64,000 nt of DNA from Bacteroidota bacterium (GTDB taxonomy: Bacteria > Bacteroidota > Bacteroidia > Flavobacteriales > Weeksellaceae). Positions 1 to 8,760 of this stretch are shown piece after piece. The first letter of the stretch is position 1. Each line of letters begins with the position of its first letter. Location: assembly GCA_023461035.1 (NCBI GenBank), contig JAEWOD010000012.1, positions 62,001 to 126,000 on the forward strand, read 5' to 3'. The notes under the pieces were generated by a model, which saw only the letters and a list, made by a program, of their open reading frames with translations, was not told where the DNA came from and made no database searches. The translations under genes and the position numbers were made by a program.

Positions 1-182
1 TTGGTCCAAAGATCGATACGCAAAGCTTCCTTTTCTTTATCATCCCAAACCGAAATCATCGCCGCTTTGGTTTCTTTGTTATCGATTCCACCGTCTGCCG
101 CATTCCAGGTCATTTTTTCAGGAACATGGTTTTCATCCAATTCGACTTCTACTATGATTTGTGTTTTTTTCATGCTTTTCAT
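1..182 (-). CDS. gldC: Gliding motility protein GldC (3' part outside window)
   Basis: Reading the minus strand from the ATG at 182 (or the equally possible ATG at 173) gives about 60 residues of a small acidic cytoplasmic protein that I recognise as GldC: an early DENHVPEKMTW segment, then NAADGGIDN and a VWDDKEKEALRIDLWT stretch. GldC is one of the accessory proteins of flavobacterial gliding motility; no enzymatic activity is known for it. The C-terminal half is cut off by the start of the window. It lies 47 bp downstream of gldB on the same strand, the gene order seen in gliding flavobacteria, so the two are probably co-transcribed. Confidence 0.88.
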   Translation of the reverse strand, partial: MKSMKKTQIIVEVELDENHVPEKMTWNAADGGIDNKETKAAMISVWDDKEKEALRIDLWT

Positions 183-229
183 TTATATTTTTTCAGATTC
201 CCTCTCCTTTTGAGAGGATTAGGGCGAAG

Positions 230-1267
230 CTATTCATACTTCTCAACTTCATCATTGGAAGTTTCTTCTTTTGGCGCATAATTGCCATCCCCTTTTTTGG
301 GTTTGTATTTGGATTCTTTAAAAATCACCTGCGTATCTTTCTGAATGAATTCTTCCAAAGTCATTTCGGGATTTTCATCCAGATAGTTCCGGCAGATCTG
401 CCATCCGACCCAGACACCGATTCTACCGGGTGATTCTGTTTCAATTTCGTTTAAAAATTTGGAGAAAGGTCCGGGTTGTAAAAAACGTTCTCTGTACGTT
501 TTATCGCTTGAAAATATCATGTTTTGTTCGACGAAATAATTCCAGATATCACCTTCATTGGCCATCGCCCATTCCAACTGCTTTTTGGTATAGCCGATTT
601 TCAGTTCGTCCGGTGTTTTGGGCAAAAGCGCATCTGCCAGAACCAGCTTTTTTCCTTCGTCCACTATCAAATCCACAAAGGTTTGCTGACGCGGATTAAA
701 CGGAATGATCTCACGGCCGATTGCCGTCACGACTGATGGCGCGATATTTTCCGGATTCATGTTTTTCGCTACATAAGGATACACTCTTTCCTTTTGGTAC
801 CAACTGCTTTGACTACCCAAAAATCCATCCAGCGCGATAAAAAGCATTCCTTCTTTCCGGCCGTAAATCACCGGATCGTAAATGCTCTGCAATCCGGACG
901 AATAGGTATAAACCTGTGGCAGCATTTCCTTCGGGAAATAATGTTTGTAATAGGCAAATAATCCTTCCAATTCTTCTTGATAAGTTGGCTTCGCAAATGT
1001 TTTCTGAACCGAATCAAATACCGCCACTTCCAAACTGTCTTTTCTTTGCTCCTCCCAAACAGAATTCTCCACAGAATTATCAAAAAAGAAAGGATAACGG
1101 GATTGTAACGTATTGAGGGCAACACTTGGGTCAAAAAAGTCTTTGCTGATGTCCGTAAATTTCAGTTCGACCTTTTCCTCCGGCAATTCCACATCCCAGC
1201 GATTGTCTTTCCCACAGGAAACAACCAGAAAAGACGCAAAAATCAGCAACCAGTAATTTGTTTTCAT
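230..1267 (-). CDS. gldB: Gliding motility lipoprotein GldB
   Basis: This 345-residue protein starts with a lipoprotein signal (hydrophobic stretch ending in VVSCGKDN, with the predicted lipidated Cys at residue 18). It matches GldB-type lipoproteins in overall pattern: YPFFFDNSVENSVWEEQ near the N-terminus, and central blocks with GFLGSQSSWYQ and VVTAIGREIIPFNPRQQTFVD. GldB is a periplasm-facing lipoprotein required for gliding in flavobacteria and is genetically linked to GldC. The tail after about residue 315 is lysine/glutamate rich and looks disordered. It is divergent from nadE, with starts 86 bp apart, and is followed by gldC. Confidence rests on the gldB-gldC-nadE neighbourhood as much as on the sequence. 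Confidence 0.88.
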   Translation of the reverse strand: MKTNYWLLIFASFLVVSCGKDNRWDVELPEEKVELKFTDISKDFFDPSVALNTLQSRYPFFFDNSVENSVWEEQRKDSLEVAVFDSVQKTFAKPTYQEELEGLFAYYKHYFPKEMLPQVYTYSSGLQSIYDPVIYGRKEGMLFIALDGFLGSQSSWYQKERVYPYVAKNMNPENIAPSVVTAIGREIIPFNPRQQTFVDLIVDEGKKLVLADALLPKTPDELKIGYTKKQLEWAMANEGDIWNYFVEQNMIFSSDKTYRERFLQPGPFSKFLNEIETESPGRIGVWVGWQICRNYLDENPEMTLEEFIQKDTQVIFKESKYKPKKGDGNYAPKEETSNDEVEKYE

Positions 1268-1316
1268 TTTCTCAATTTTTAGGATTTACAGGCAACGGGA
1301 ACAATATACAATTCCT

Positions 1317-1324
1317 TATCTTTG
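1317..1324 (+). promoter_or_regulatory. Possible -7 element for nadE
   Basis: TATCTTTG matches the Bacteroidota -7 consensus TAnnTTTG and lies 29 bp upstream of the nadE ATG. No clear TTG is visible at the expected -33 distance, so the call is weak. Confidence 0.35.
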
Positions 1325-1353
1325 GTAAATCAAGCCACAAATTTAAACATATA

Positions 1354-2142
1354 ATGCAGACGGAAAAAATTGTAAATCACATTGTCAATTGGTTAACCGA
1401 CTATTTGGAAAAATCAAAACAAAAGGGATTTGTCATCGGAATTTCCGGTGGGATTGATTCGGCAGTGACTTCTACGCTTTGTGCCAAAACCGGTTTTCCG
1501 GTTTTATGCCTGGAAATGCCCATTCATCAGGCGGAGAATCAGGTTTCAAGAGCCCGGAATCATATCGAATGGATGAAAAAGAATTTTGAGAAAATTGAAA
1601 GTAAAACAGTCAATCTCACGCCGGTTTATGATGAATTTGTTTCGGTGGCGGAAAAGTCAGACAATGAATATTCTTATCATCTTTCGCTTGCCAATACCCG
1701 TGCGCGGCTGCGTATGACTTCCCTTTATTATTATGCAGGGCTGAACAATTATCTCGTCGCCGGAACCGGAAACAAAGTGGAGGATTTCGGGGTGGGATTT
1801 TTTACCAAATATGGCGATGGCGGCGTGGACATCAGCCCGATTGCCGATCTGATGAAATCGGAGGTTTATAAATTGGCGGAATTCATGGGCATCAACCGGG
1901 ACATTCAAAAAGCTGCTCCAACCGACGGATTGTTTGGTGATAACCGTACCGACGAAGACCAGATCGGTGCAACTTATGATGAACTGGAATGGGCCATGGA
2001 AGCGGCCGAACGTGGACAAATCTCTAAAGATTTTTCAGGCCGTGAACGGGAAGTAATGGAAATCTATGAAAAACGACACCGGGCGAACCTGCATAAAATG
2101 ACCCCGATCCCGGTTTGTGAGATTCCAGAGGAATGGAAGTGA
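1354..2142 (+). CDS. nadE: NAD(+) synthetase, ammonia-dependent type
   Basis: NadE performs the last step of NAD synthesis, amidating deamido-NAD with ATP. The protein has the ATP-binding P-loop SGGIDSAVTS near residue 26, a VAGTGNKVEDFGVGFFTKYGDGGVD-type block (key residues around GTGNKVED) and the SPIADLMKSEVY segment of the family. I chose the ATG at 1354, giving 262 residues. An upstream in-frame ATG at 1258 would add 32 residues of low-complexity sequence overlapping gldB and is unlikely. There is no N-terminal glutaminase domain, so ammonia is the expected nitrogen donor. nadB lies about 40 kb away, so the NAD genes are not clustered. Confidence 0.95.
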   Translation: MQTEKIVNHIVNWLTDYLEKSKQKGFVIGISGGIDSAVTSTLCAKTGFPVLCLEMPIHQAENQVSRARNHIEWMKKNFEKIESKTVNLTPVYDEFVSVAEKSDNEYSYHLSLANTRARLRMTSLYYYAGLNNYLVAGTGNKVEDFGVGFFTKYGDGGVDISPIADLMKSEVYKLAEFMGINRDIQKAAPTDGLFGDNRTDEDQIGATYDELEWAMEAAERGQISKDFSGREREVMEIYEKRHRANLHKMTPIPVCEIPEEWK

Positions 2143-2218
2143 GATTTTTGATTGGAGTTAAGAACCATCTGGTAAATCATGTGACATCAGAAGAAATTCA
2201 AGATGTTGGGCAAGCACG

Positions 2219-2267
2219 TCCCGACGCTTCGGGAGCAAATCCGATCGCGCGGATTTGTAATCCGCGC
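2219..2267. repeat. Two adjacent GC-rich palindromes
   Basis: Two perfect hairpins sit between nadE and the cco operon: TCCCGA-cgct-TCGGGA at 2219-2234 and GCGCGGATT-tgt-AATCCGCGC at 2247-2267. They stand out by GC content from the AT-rich flanks. They resemble short REP-like repeats scattered in flavobacterial genomes. Neither has a T-run, so they are not typical intrinsic terminators. Confidence 0.6.
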
Positions 2268-2333
2268 ACATGCCTATAAACGTACAACATAATCTTTAAA
2301 TTAAGTAATTGTCCTAAGTTGTAATACCACCCA

Positions 2334-3047
2334 TCAATGCTCATGATTTTCTCCATTGATTTCTAAACTTTCAAGTGCAGGAGAAACATAAGGAATATTG
2401 AGATTCAGGCCTCTAAGAATGAATAAAATCCCAAGCAAAACCATCAGATAAGGTAAGAATTTCAATATTTTGTGGCGGGTTTGCAAACTCACTACATTTC
2501 CGGCCAAAACGGAAGCAAACATCAACGGAACCGTCCCCAACCCGAAACAGGCCATAAACAATGCGGCTTCCCAAACACCTCCCATCGCCATAGAACCTGT
2601 CAATGCTGCATAAACGGCTCCGCAGGGAAGCAGTCCGTTTAATAATCCGGTGATATAAAGCGAGGAATAATTTTTTCTTCTGAGAAATTTACCCAATCCC
2701 GATTTGATTTGGTACATAAGACGGGCAAAGGGTCTCATCCCGAGGTTGTCCGCTCCCAGATTTTTGGGTAACAGTGCAATCAAAATCATCAGGATTCCCA
2801 CTGCTATACTGAAGGGGTTTTGCAGCCCTGCAAAGGAAACACCATAGCCAACCACACCCAATAAAGCTCCCAAAACCGAATAAGTGGTAATACGTCCTAA
2901 CTGGTAAGTGAGGTTTCGGAGCGTAAAATCAAATTTATTTTCGGGATTGATTCCGAGTGAAAAAGCAATCGGCCCGCACATCCCCACGCAGTGCAAACTG
3001 GATGCTAAACCAAGCATCAAAGCAATTATGAGGAAGGAGCTTTCCAA
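2334..3047 (-). CDS. TauE/SafE-like membrane protein of the cco cluster
   Basis: A 237-residue integral membrane protein with about six hydrophobic segments. It carries the paired-cysteine signature ASSLHCVGMCGPIAF near residue 20 and a matching half, NGLLPCGAVYAAL, near residue 137, typical of the UreH/DsbD-like family usually named sulfite exporter TauE/SafE family. Family members at this position next to ccoGH are thought to help copper delivery or cbb3 oxidase maturation, but this is inferred from context. The start overlaps the end of ccoH by 22 bp, so it is translationally coupled as the last gene of the cco operon. Confidence 0.85.
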   Translation of the reverse strand: MESSFLIIALMLGLASSLHCVGMCGPIAFSLGINPENKFDFTLRNLTYQLGRITTYSVLGALLGVVGYGVSFAGLQNPFSIAVGILMILIALLPKNLGADNLGMRPFARLMYQIKSGLGKFLRRKNYSSLYITGLLNGLLPCGAVYAALTGSMAMGGVWEAALFMACFGLGTVPLMFASVLAGNVVSLQTRHKILKFLPYLMVLLGILFILRGLNLNIPYVSPALESLEINGENHEH

Positions 3048-3475
3048 TTCACTTCTTGTTTAAGCAAATAATTTTGGCCGTTTTGTTTCCAGCGGATGGA
3101 CACTTCGTATTCGCCGTTTTTTAAATCGAGCGCATGAACCAACTGTTCCTTTCTTGAATTTAGTTGTAAAGGTTGTTTTACGTCTTCTTCACTGTTGTTT
3201 GACCGCAAAAACCAAATTTCTCCGCTTTCCGGCTGGTCATAAAAGCGAATGAGGTATCCGTTTGCCTGTTGGATGATTTCAGGTTTTTTGGCCAATGAAT
3301 TGGCACGTTTGGCGGCGTCAATATCATCCTGATAATGAACTGTTTTTTCATAATAATTATCTTCGACCATTTCGCCCATATTTCCGGCAAAAAACACAAG
3401 CGATGTGATAAACACCATGAAACTTCCCAAAGCGATCATCAGGCCATGTGCCCATGTAAATTTAAATTTAGCCAT
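3026..3475 (-). CDS. ccoH: FixH/CcoH family protein
   Basis: This 149-residue protein has a single N-terminal membrane helix (about residues 12-32), then a periplasmic domain with the NYYEKTVHYQDDIDAAKRA block characteristic of FixH/CcoH. The C-terminal half looks like a small beta-sandwich. CcoH is needed for assembly and stability of cbb3 cytochrome oxidase. It starts 2 bp after the ccoG stop and overlaps the TauE-like gene downstream, confirming its place in the operon. Confidence 0.88.
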   Translation of the reverse strand: MAKFKFTWAHGLMIALGSFMVFITSLVFFAGNMGEMVEDNYYEKTVHYQDDIDAAKRANSLAKKPEIIQQANGYLIRFYDQPESGEIWFLRSNNSEEDVKQPLQLNSRKEQLVHALDLKNGEYEVSIRWKQNGQNYLLKQEVNWKAPSS

Positions 3476-3476
3476 A

Positions 3477-4931
3477 TCAATAAGGTGCTGAAAAACTCGT
3501 TAAATAATCATCCAATTCTTTTCCGTTTTCATCTACTGCCACTACGATTACCGGTTCTTTATAGGAACTGACATCTTCTTTAGGAATTCTGATTTCCACT
3601 ACTCCCTGCTGGACATTTCCTTTTGTCAAAATAATGGTAGGAGGCCCATCTAAAATACGGATTTTACCGTCTTCATGAGACTTCACAGCAAAATTCACTT
3701 TCAGATCAGCATTTGTTTTATTGTATAAAGTATATTGATACAAATTGGAAATACTTTCTCCTTCTATTTTATAACTTTTTCCGGGAACATGTAAGAATTT
3801 GACCTCGACATCATTTCGACTAAATAAAAATACGTTGATAGCGGCAATCATCGCGATGAGCACCAGCGTATAAGCAATCATTCTTCCGGTTACTTTGAAT
3901 TTTTGCCCGGTTTCTATGTTTTCTTCTGAGGCATACCGTATCAATCCTTTGGGTAAACTGACCTTTTCCATGACTTCATCACAGGCATCTATACAAGCTG
4001 TACAATTGACACATTCCAGCTGCGTTCCGTTTCGGATATCAATTCCCGTAGGACAAACGACTACGCACTGTTTACAGTCTATACAATCTCCTTTTCCGGC
4101 TGCTTGCCGGTCCTCGCCTTTTCGGAATTTGGAGCGTCCGGCAGTGGATTCACCTCTTTTAAAATCGTATGCAACGATGATGGTTTTTTTGTCGATTAAA
4201 ACGCCTTGTAAACGTCCATAAGGACAAACCAAGGTACAAACCTGCTCTCTGAACCAGGCAAAGATAAAATAGAACAATCCGGTAAAAACAATTAAACCGA
4301 TGAAGGTGCTCCAGTTTTTATTGGGACCTTCCTTCACCAAATCCAATAAAGCGTCTGAACCTATGATATAAGCCAGAAAAACATTGGCAATCAAAAAGGA
4401 GATCAGTGAAAAAATGGTCCATTTCAACAAGCGTTTTCTGATTTTTTCTTCATCCCATTCCTGTTTAGCCAGCTTCATCTGTTTGGGGCGGTCGCCTTCG
4501 ATCCAATATTCGATGCGACGAAATACATGCTCCATAAAAATGGTTTGCGGGCAAATCCATCCGCAGAAAATTCGTCCATAAACAACCGTAAAAAGTACGA
4601 TGAAAACGATGGTCGTAATCATCCCGATTGCCAGCAAAAAGAAATCGGAAGTAAAAAACGGAAATCCAAAGATGATGAATTCACCTTTAGGGATATTGAA
4701 CATAAAGAGCGGATTCCCATTGGGTAATTTCACAAATGGTGCGATGACCAGAAAAGCGAGGAGTACATAACTCACCCATGTCCTGTAATTTGTGTATTTT
4801 CCGGTTGGTTTTTTAGGAAACACCCACTGGCGTTTTCCTTTTCTGTCCATGGTTCCAATACTGGATCTAAATGCTTCTTCCTCTTCAGAAAGTTGAGCTA
4901 AATCCTGATCTTTGATTTGAGAATCGTCCAT
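3477..4931 (-). CDS. ccoG: Cytochrome c oxidase accessory protein CcoG (RdxA/FixG)
   Basis: CcoG is a membrane iron-sulfur protein, reported in other bacteria to act as a cupric reductase during cbb3 oxidase assembly. The 484-residue sequence shows several membrane helices, FCGWICPQTIFMEHVFRR and CTLVCPYGRLQ Cys motifs in the polyferredoxin-like part, and then two 4Fe-4S ferredoxin clusters, CIDCKQCVVVCP and CVNCTACIDAC. A C-terminal Ig-like domain (FixG_C) follows a last helix at about residues 350-370. It lies between ccoP (45 bp gap) and ccoH (1 bp gap) on the same strand. Confidence 0.95.
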   Translation of the reverse strand: MDDSQIKDQDLAQLSEEEEAFRSSIGTMDRKGKRQWVFPKKPTGKYTNYRTWVSYVLLAFLVIAPFVKLPNGNPLFMFNIPKGEFIIFGFPFFTSDFFLLAIGMITTIVFIVLFTVVYGRIFCGWICPQTIFMEHVFRRIEYWIEGDRPKQMKLAKQEWDEEKIRKRLLKWTIFSLISFLIANVFLAYIIGSDALLDLVKEGPNKNWSTFIGLIVFTGLFYFIFAWFREQVCTLVCPYGRLQGVLIDKKTIIVAYDFKRGESTAGRSKFRKGEDRQAAGKGDCIDCKQCVVVCPTGIDIRNGTQLECVNCTACIDACDEVMEKVSLPKGLIRYASEENIETGQKFKVTGRMIAYTLVLIAMIAAINVFLFSRNDVEVKFLHVPGKSYKIEGESISNLYQYTLYNKTNADLKVNFAVKSHEDGKIRILDGPPTIILTKGNVQQGVVEIRIPKEDVSSYKEPVIVVAVDENGKELDDYLTSFSAPY

Positions 4932-4976
4932 TTTATTTTTTCGATCCCATTTCTAAAGTCAAAAAATGGGAATATT

Positions 4977-6014
4977 TTATTGGGCAGAATCTTTTTGGCT
5001 TGAGTCAGCGTTTCCGGACGTCTCACCTTCAGCAGGAGTTGAAGTTGTAGAAGCCGGAGCTCCTCCTTCATCCTTTGCCCATTGTGTAATTAAATCTCCT
5101 TGAGGAGCTGCACCTCCTTCATTTACAGTAACCGTAGGTTCTTCCTGGTTTATGAAGTAAACATAAGAGGCTACATCCTGAATAGCAAGACCTGTCAATT
5201 CACCTTTTTTCCCAAACGGCCGCATTTGCGGATTTTTTGGGCTACCGTTGTAAACTATATCATAGATATTATAGAAAAGACTGTCTTGTACTTTGTTGAC
5301 CCAATAGTCATCGGTCAAATTTGGGCCGATTCCACCTCCACCATTAGCAGTATGACAGGTTGCACAAATGGTTTCAAATGTTTTCTTTCCATTTTCAATT
5401 GCCTGCGCATCTAAATATTTATTTTTTGCTCCGTTAATATCGATATCATTTTCTTTGATCCATTTTTCAACTTTTGCCGTTTCTATCGCGTTGTGCTCTT
5501 CATATTCTGCATAAGGATGGGCAAAATCTGTAAAACTGTACGCCAATACATATACGACCATGAAAACAATCCCCATGTAGAACATGGCCAACCACCACTG
5601 CGGAAGAGCATTGTCCAATTCTTTTATCCCGTCAAATCCGTGATCCAGTATGATGGCTTCTTCTTCCTCGTCTGTCTGACGGTTTCTACCACTGCTGATC
5701 AATCGTTTGAAATAATTTTGTTTGGACATCACTACATATTGCTCTTGTTGTTGAGGAGACAATTTTTTGAATTTCTGGCTTTCAACCACTTTGTTGATGG
5801 CATTTACAATCAAAAGCATGATGAGGGCAATGATTACAATTCCTATGGCCATTCCGCTTGAATAGGTCTCAACGAAATGTTTCCATGTATTGCTGAAAAA
5901 GCCCCAAACACCTGTACTTCTATCAAACCCAATTGGTGTAACCATCATCACGATGGCGATGATGGAAACCATGATAATTGGTATAAATACTCTTCCTGGC
6001 GTACGTTGTTTCAT
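4977..6014 (-). CDS. ccoP: cbb3-type cytochrome c oxidase subunit III, monoheme
   Basis: CcoP passes electrons from soluble cytochrome c to the CcoN core. The 345-residue protein has two hydrophobic N-terminal segments (about 9-27 and 54-75), an amphipathic region, a further helix at about 140-160 (WWLAMFYMGIVFMVVY, the usual CcoP anchor) and one heme c motif C217-A-T-C220-H221 followed by GIGPNL. Only one CxxCH is present, whereas proteobacterial CcoP has two; the second heme domain is missing rather than mutated. The tail is rich in Ala, Ser, Thr and Glu. Upstream is ccoQ, downstream ccoG. Confidence 0.93.
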   Translation of the reverse strand: MKQRTPGRVFIPIIMVSIIAIVMMVTPIGFDRSTGVWGFFSNTWKHFVETYSSGMAIGIVIIALIMLLIVNAINKVVESQKFKKLSPQQQEQYVVMSKQNYFKRLISSGRNRQTDEEEEAIILDHGFDGIKELDNALPQWWLAMFYMGIVFMVVYVLAYSFTDFAHPYAEYEEHNAIETAKVEKWIKENDIDINGAKNKYLDAQAIENGKKTFETICATCHTANGGGGIGPNLTDDYWVNKVQDSLFYNIYDIVYNGSPKNPQMRPFGKKGELTGLAIQDVASYVYFINQEEPTVTVNEGGAAPQGDLITQWAKDEGGAPASTTSTPAEGETSGNADSSQKDSAQ

Positions 6015-6060
6015 GTGTCCTTAATTTTATTTCAATCGAATTAAATTCGAATTCATTTTT

Positions 6061-6237
6061 TTAATTTTCGTCCTTGTCCAAAGGTAATTCTGAATCTTCT
6101 TTGTAATAATCTTTTGGCCGGTTCCAAATAAAGTAAATCAATGCCAAAAAGAATACAACAAACAATAGCAAAGAAATGGTTTGCAATAAGTCTGCATTTT
6201 CATAATTGGTAAAGCTATCCTTAAAATACTTTAGCAT
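6061..6237 (-). CDS. ccoQ: cbb3 oxidase small subunit CcoQ (58 aa)
   Basis: The minus strand from the ATG at 6237 encodes a 58-residue protein with one membrane helix (about residues 20-38, ISLLLFVVFFLALIYFIW) followed by NRPKDYYKEDSELP and a charged tail. The RPKDYY-like motif after a single helix and the position between ccoNO and ccoP identify it as CcoQ/FixQ, which stabilises the interaction of CcoP with the core. It starts 2 bp after the ccoNO stop codon. Confidence 0.88.
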   Translation of the reverse strand: MLKYFKDSFTNYENADLLQTISLLLFVVFFLALIYFIWNRPKDYYKEDSELPLDKDEN

Positions 6238-6239
6238 AG

Positions 6240-8516
6240 TTATTTGGTCTCTGAACCTATTATACTTGTTGTTTCTGTTTGTTCTGTTGAAATATCAGTA
6301 CCCAAACGCTGCAAATAAGCGATCAATGCGGTAATTTCACGATCTCTCAACGGCACAAAATCTTCTCCTTTTTCTTTGGACTCTTTTTCAAATCTGGCTT
6401 TTATTTCTGACGCATCAGCAAATACACTTTTCTCAATGGCAATTGCTTGTCTGTCCATCGAAACAGTCATACTGTCAAAATCTTCTTCTTCATAAGGCAC
6501 GCCAAGTTTTACCATGGCATTCATTTTTGCCACAGTACGTCCGCGATCCAGTTTATTGGCAATCAACCAAGGATATCTCGGCATGATTGAACCCGGTGAA
6601 GTATCACGTGGATCCCACATATGTTTATAGTGCCAGGAATCAGGCATTTTCCCACCTTCTCTATGCAAATCCGGCCCTGATCTTTGAGAACCCCAAAGGA
6701 ACGGGTGATGATAAACATATTCACCCGGTTTGGAATACTCTCCGTATCTTTTCACTTCATCCCGGAATGGACGGATCATCTGCGTATGACAGGCATTACA
6801 TCCTTCCCGTATGTATAAATCTCTACCTTCTAATTCAAGTGGTGTATAAGGTGTTACCGAAGCGATGGTCGGAACATTTGATTTTACAACTAAAGTCGGG
6901 ATAATTTCGACGGCACCTCCTATCGCCACTGCAACAAAGGAAAGAACCGTCAACAAAGTAGGCATTCTCTCCAACCAGGTATGAGCACCTTCTCCTTTTT
7001 TACGGGCTGAACTGATTTTTGCAAGTGCCGGAGCTTCTGCTTCTTCGTTTGGAATATAACTTCCTTTTCTAACTGTTTTCCAAACATTTATCACCATTAA
7101 AATACCACCTGTCAGATATAAAGCTCCACCAAATGCACGCATCGGATACAACCAGTCTTTCAAAATCGTTACGGTCTGTAAGAAGTTTCCATATTTGAGT
7201 GTTCCGTCTTCGTTAAATTGCTGCCACATAAGCCCTTGTGTCCATCCGGCCACATACATAGGGATTACCCAGAAAAGGATTCCCATGGTTCCAATCCAGA
7301 AGTGTGCATTGGCTAATTTGTTGGAAGCCAGTTTGGTGTTGAATAATTTTGGAATTAACCAATAAATCATACCAAATAACATAAATCCGTTCCAACCCAG
7401 CGTCCCCACATGTACGTGCGCTGGCACCCAGTCGGTAAAGTGTCCGATTTTATTCAATGTCTTTGTCGCAAGCATCGGCCCTTCAAATGTCGCCATACCA
7501 TAACAGGTAATCGCCACCACAAAGAATTTCAATACCGGTTCTTCCCTCACTTTATCCCAAGCTCCACGAAGTGTCAATAATCCATTTAACATACCTCCCC
7601 AGGAAGGAGCGATCAGCATAATGGAAAATCCGGTTCCTACAGCTTGTACCCAGGCCGGAAGCGAAGTATATAACAAATGGTGAGGTCCTGCCCAGATATA
7701 GATAAATATCAATGACCAGAAGTGAATAATCGATAATTTATAAGAGAAAACAGGGCGGTTGGCTGCTTTTGGAACAAAATAATACATCAACCCCAAAATA
7801 GGCGTGGTCAACACAAACGCTACCGCATTATGCCCATACCACCATTGCACAAGTGCGTCCTGCACACCTGCATATAAAGAATAACTTTTAGGTGCTGTCA
7901 AACTCCAGCTGATTGGAATTTCCAAATTATTGAAAATATGAAGCATGGCCACAGCTACCCAAGTTCCCAAATAAAACCAAATGGCTACGTATAAATGGCG
8001 AACTCTTCTTTTGTAGATGGTTCTCAACATATTAACTCCAAAAATAACCCAAGAGAAAGCTATCAGAATGTCAATTGGCCATTCATGCTCTGCATATTCT
8101 TTTGAAGTATTAATTCCCAAAAGGAAGGTTACCAAAGACAATAAAATAAATAACTGCCAGCTCCAGAAATGCGTCCAACTCATCAGGTCACTCCCCATTC
8201 TCGTTTTCAGCAATCTTTGCATTGAGAAATAAGCACCGGCAAAAAATCCGTTACCTACAAATGCAAATACTGCAAAAGTGGTGTGAATCATCCGTAAACG
8301 ACCAAATCCCATTTTTCCGTTGGTGGCTGCAAGTCCGTCAATGCTCCCTCCGATCCTCGGATCATCCGAGCCAAAAATATAATCCGGCAATTCCGGAAAA
8401 AACTTTAAGGTTGCAACCAAAACGCCAAATGTAAAGGCCATGATGGCCCAAAAAATAGTGGCATAAAGAAAATACTTTACGATTCTGTTATCGTATTTAA
8501 ACGTTTGCATTTGCAT
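6240..8516 (-). CDS. ccoNO: cbb3-type cytochrome c oxidase, fused subunits I and II
   Basis: A single 758-residue polypeptide joins the catalytic heme-copper subunit CcoN (about residues 1-490, twelve helices) to the monoheme cytochrome CcoO (about 520-758). Visible ligands include H78 (IHTTFAV), the CuB histidines H229 (WWYGHNAV), H279 and H280, and H367/H369 (VPAHVHVGT). In the CcoO part, C573-N-A-C576-H577 binds heme c and M645 (SIMPRYPW) is its likely axial ligand. The fused form is usual in Bacteroidota. The start at 8516 is supported by a TAATG overlap with the ccoS stop. This oxidase is expected to support respiration at low oxygen. Confidence 0.97.
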   Translation of the reverse strand: MQMQTFKYDNRIVKYFLYATIFWAIMAFTFGVLVATLKFFPELPDYIFGSDDPRIGGSIDGLAATNGKMGFGRLRMIHTTFAVFAFVGNGFFAGAYFSMQRLLKTRMGSDLMSWTHFWSWQLFILLSLVTFLLGINTSKEYAEHEWPIDILIAFSWVIFGVNMLRTIYKRRVRHLYVAIWFYLGTWVAVAMLHIFNNLEIPISWSLTAPKSYSLYAGVQDALVQWWYGHNAVAFVLTTPILGLMYYFVPKAANRPVFSYKLSIIHFWSLIFIYIWAGPHHLLYTSLPAWVQAVGTGFSIMLIAPSWGGMLNGLLTLRGAWDKVREEPVLKFFVVAITCYGMATFEGPMLATKTLNKIGHFTDWVPAHVHVGTLGWNGFMLFGMIYWLIPKLFNTKLASNKLANAHFWIGTMGILFWVIPMYVAGWTQGLMWQQFNEDGTLKYGNFLQTVTILKDWLYPMRAFGGALYLTGGILMVINVWKTVRKGSYIPNEEAEAPALAKISSARKKGEGAHTWLERMPTLLTVLSFVAVAIGGAVEIIPTLVVKSNVPTIASVTPYTPLELEGRDLYIREGCNACHTQMIRPFRDEVKRYGEYSKPGEYVYHHPFLWGSQRSGPDLHREGGKMPDSWHYKHMWDPRDTSPGSIMPRYPWLIANKLDRGRTVAKMNAMVKLGVPYEEEDFDSMTVSMDRQAIAIEKSVFADASEIKARFEKESKEKGEDFVPLRDREITALIAYLQRLGTDISTEQTETTSIIGSETK

Positions 8517-8680
8517 TATGTGTCAATTTTGTCTTTAGTTTTTTTATCATCCATGAGCATCCTCACCGCCGGAGATTCATCCTCATCAAACTGTCCCTTT
8601 TTAGCTCCCAGTAAAAATAATCCTAAAAATACTGCCGCCAAAGAAACGCTTGCAATCACCATTAAAATCACAATCCCCAT
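8516..8680 (-). CDS. ccoS: cbb3 oxidase assembly protein CcoS (54 aa)
   Basis: From the ATG at 8680 the minus strand encodes 54 residues: one N-terminal helix (IVILMVIASVSLAAVFLGLF), then GAKKGQFDEDESPAVRMLMDD. The single helix followed by a GQ(F/Y)D-D--P--RML motif is the CcoS/FixS signature. CcoS is required for insertion of redox cofactors into the cbb3 core. Its stop codon shares one base with the ccoNO start, so translation is coupled. Confidence 0.9.
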   Translation of the reverse strand: MGIVILMVIASVSLAAVFLGLFLLGAKKGQFDEDESPAVRMLMDDKKTKDKIDT

Positions 8681-8760
8681 AACGCTTACAAATGTACAAT
8701 TGCAGTTGCAAAATTGTAATGATTTTGGTCAGAGCATAAGGTTTGCTTGGTAATTTATAC

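Noticed and set aside
1258..1353. N-terminal extension of nadE
   Set aside because: The added residues overlap gldB and do not resemble the NadE N-terminus; the ATG at 1354 fits.
8681..8760. Separate promoter for ccoS
   Set aside because: TACATTTG on the minus strand (8696-8689) is only 8 bp from the ATG, too close for a clear call; co-transcription with ccoI is simpler.
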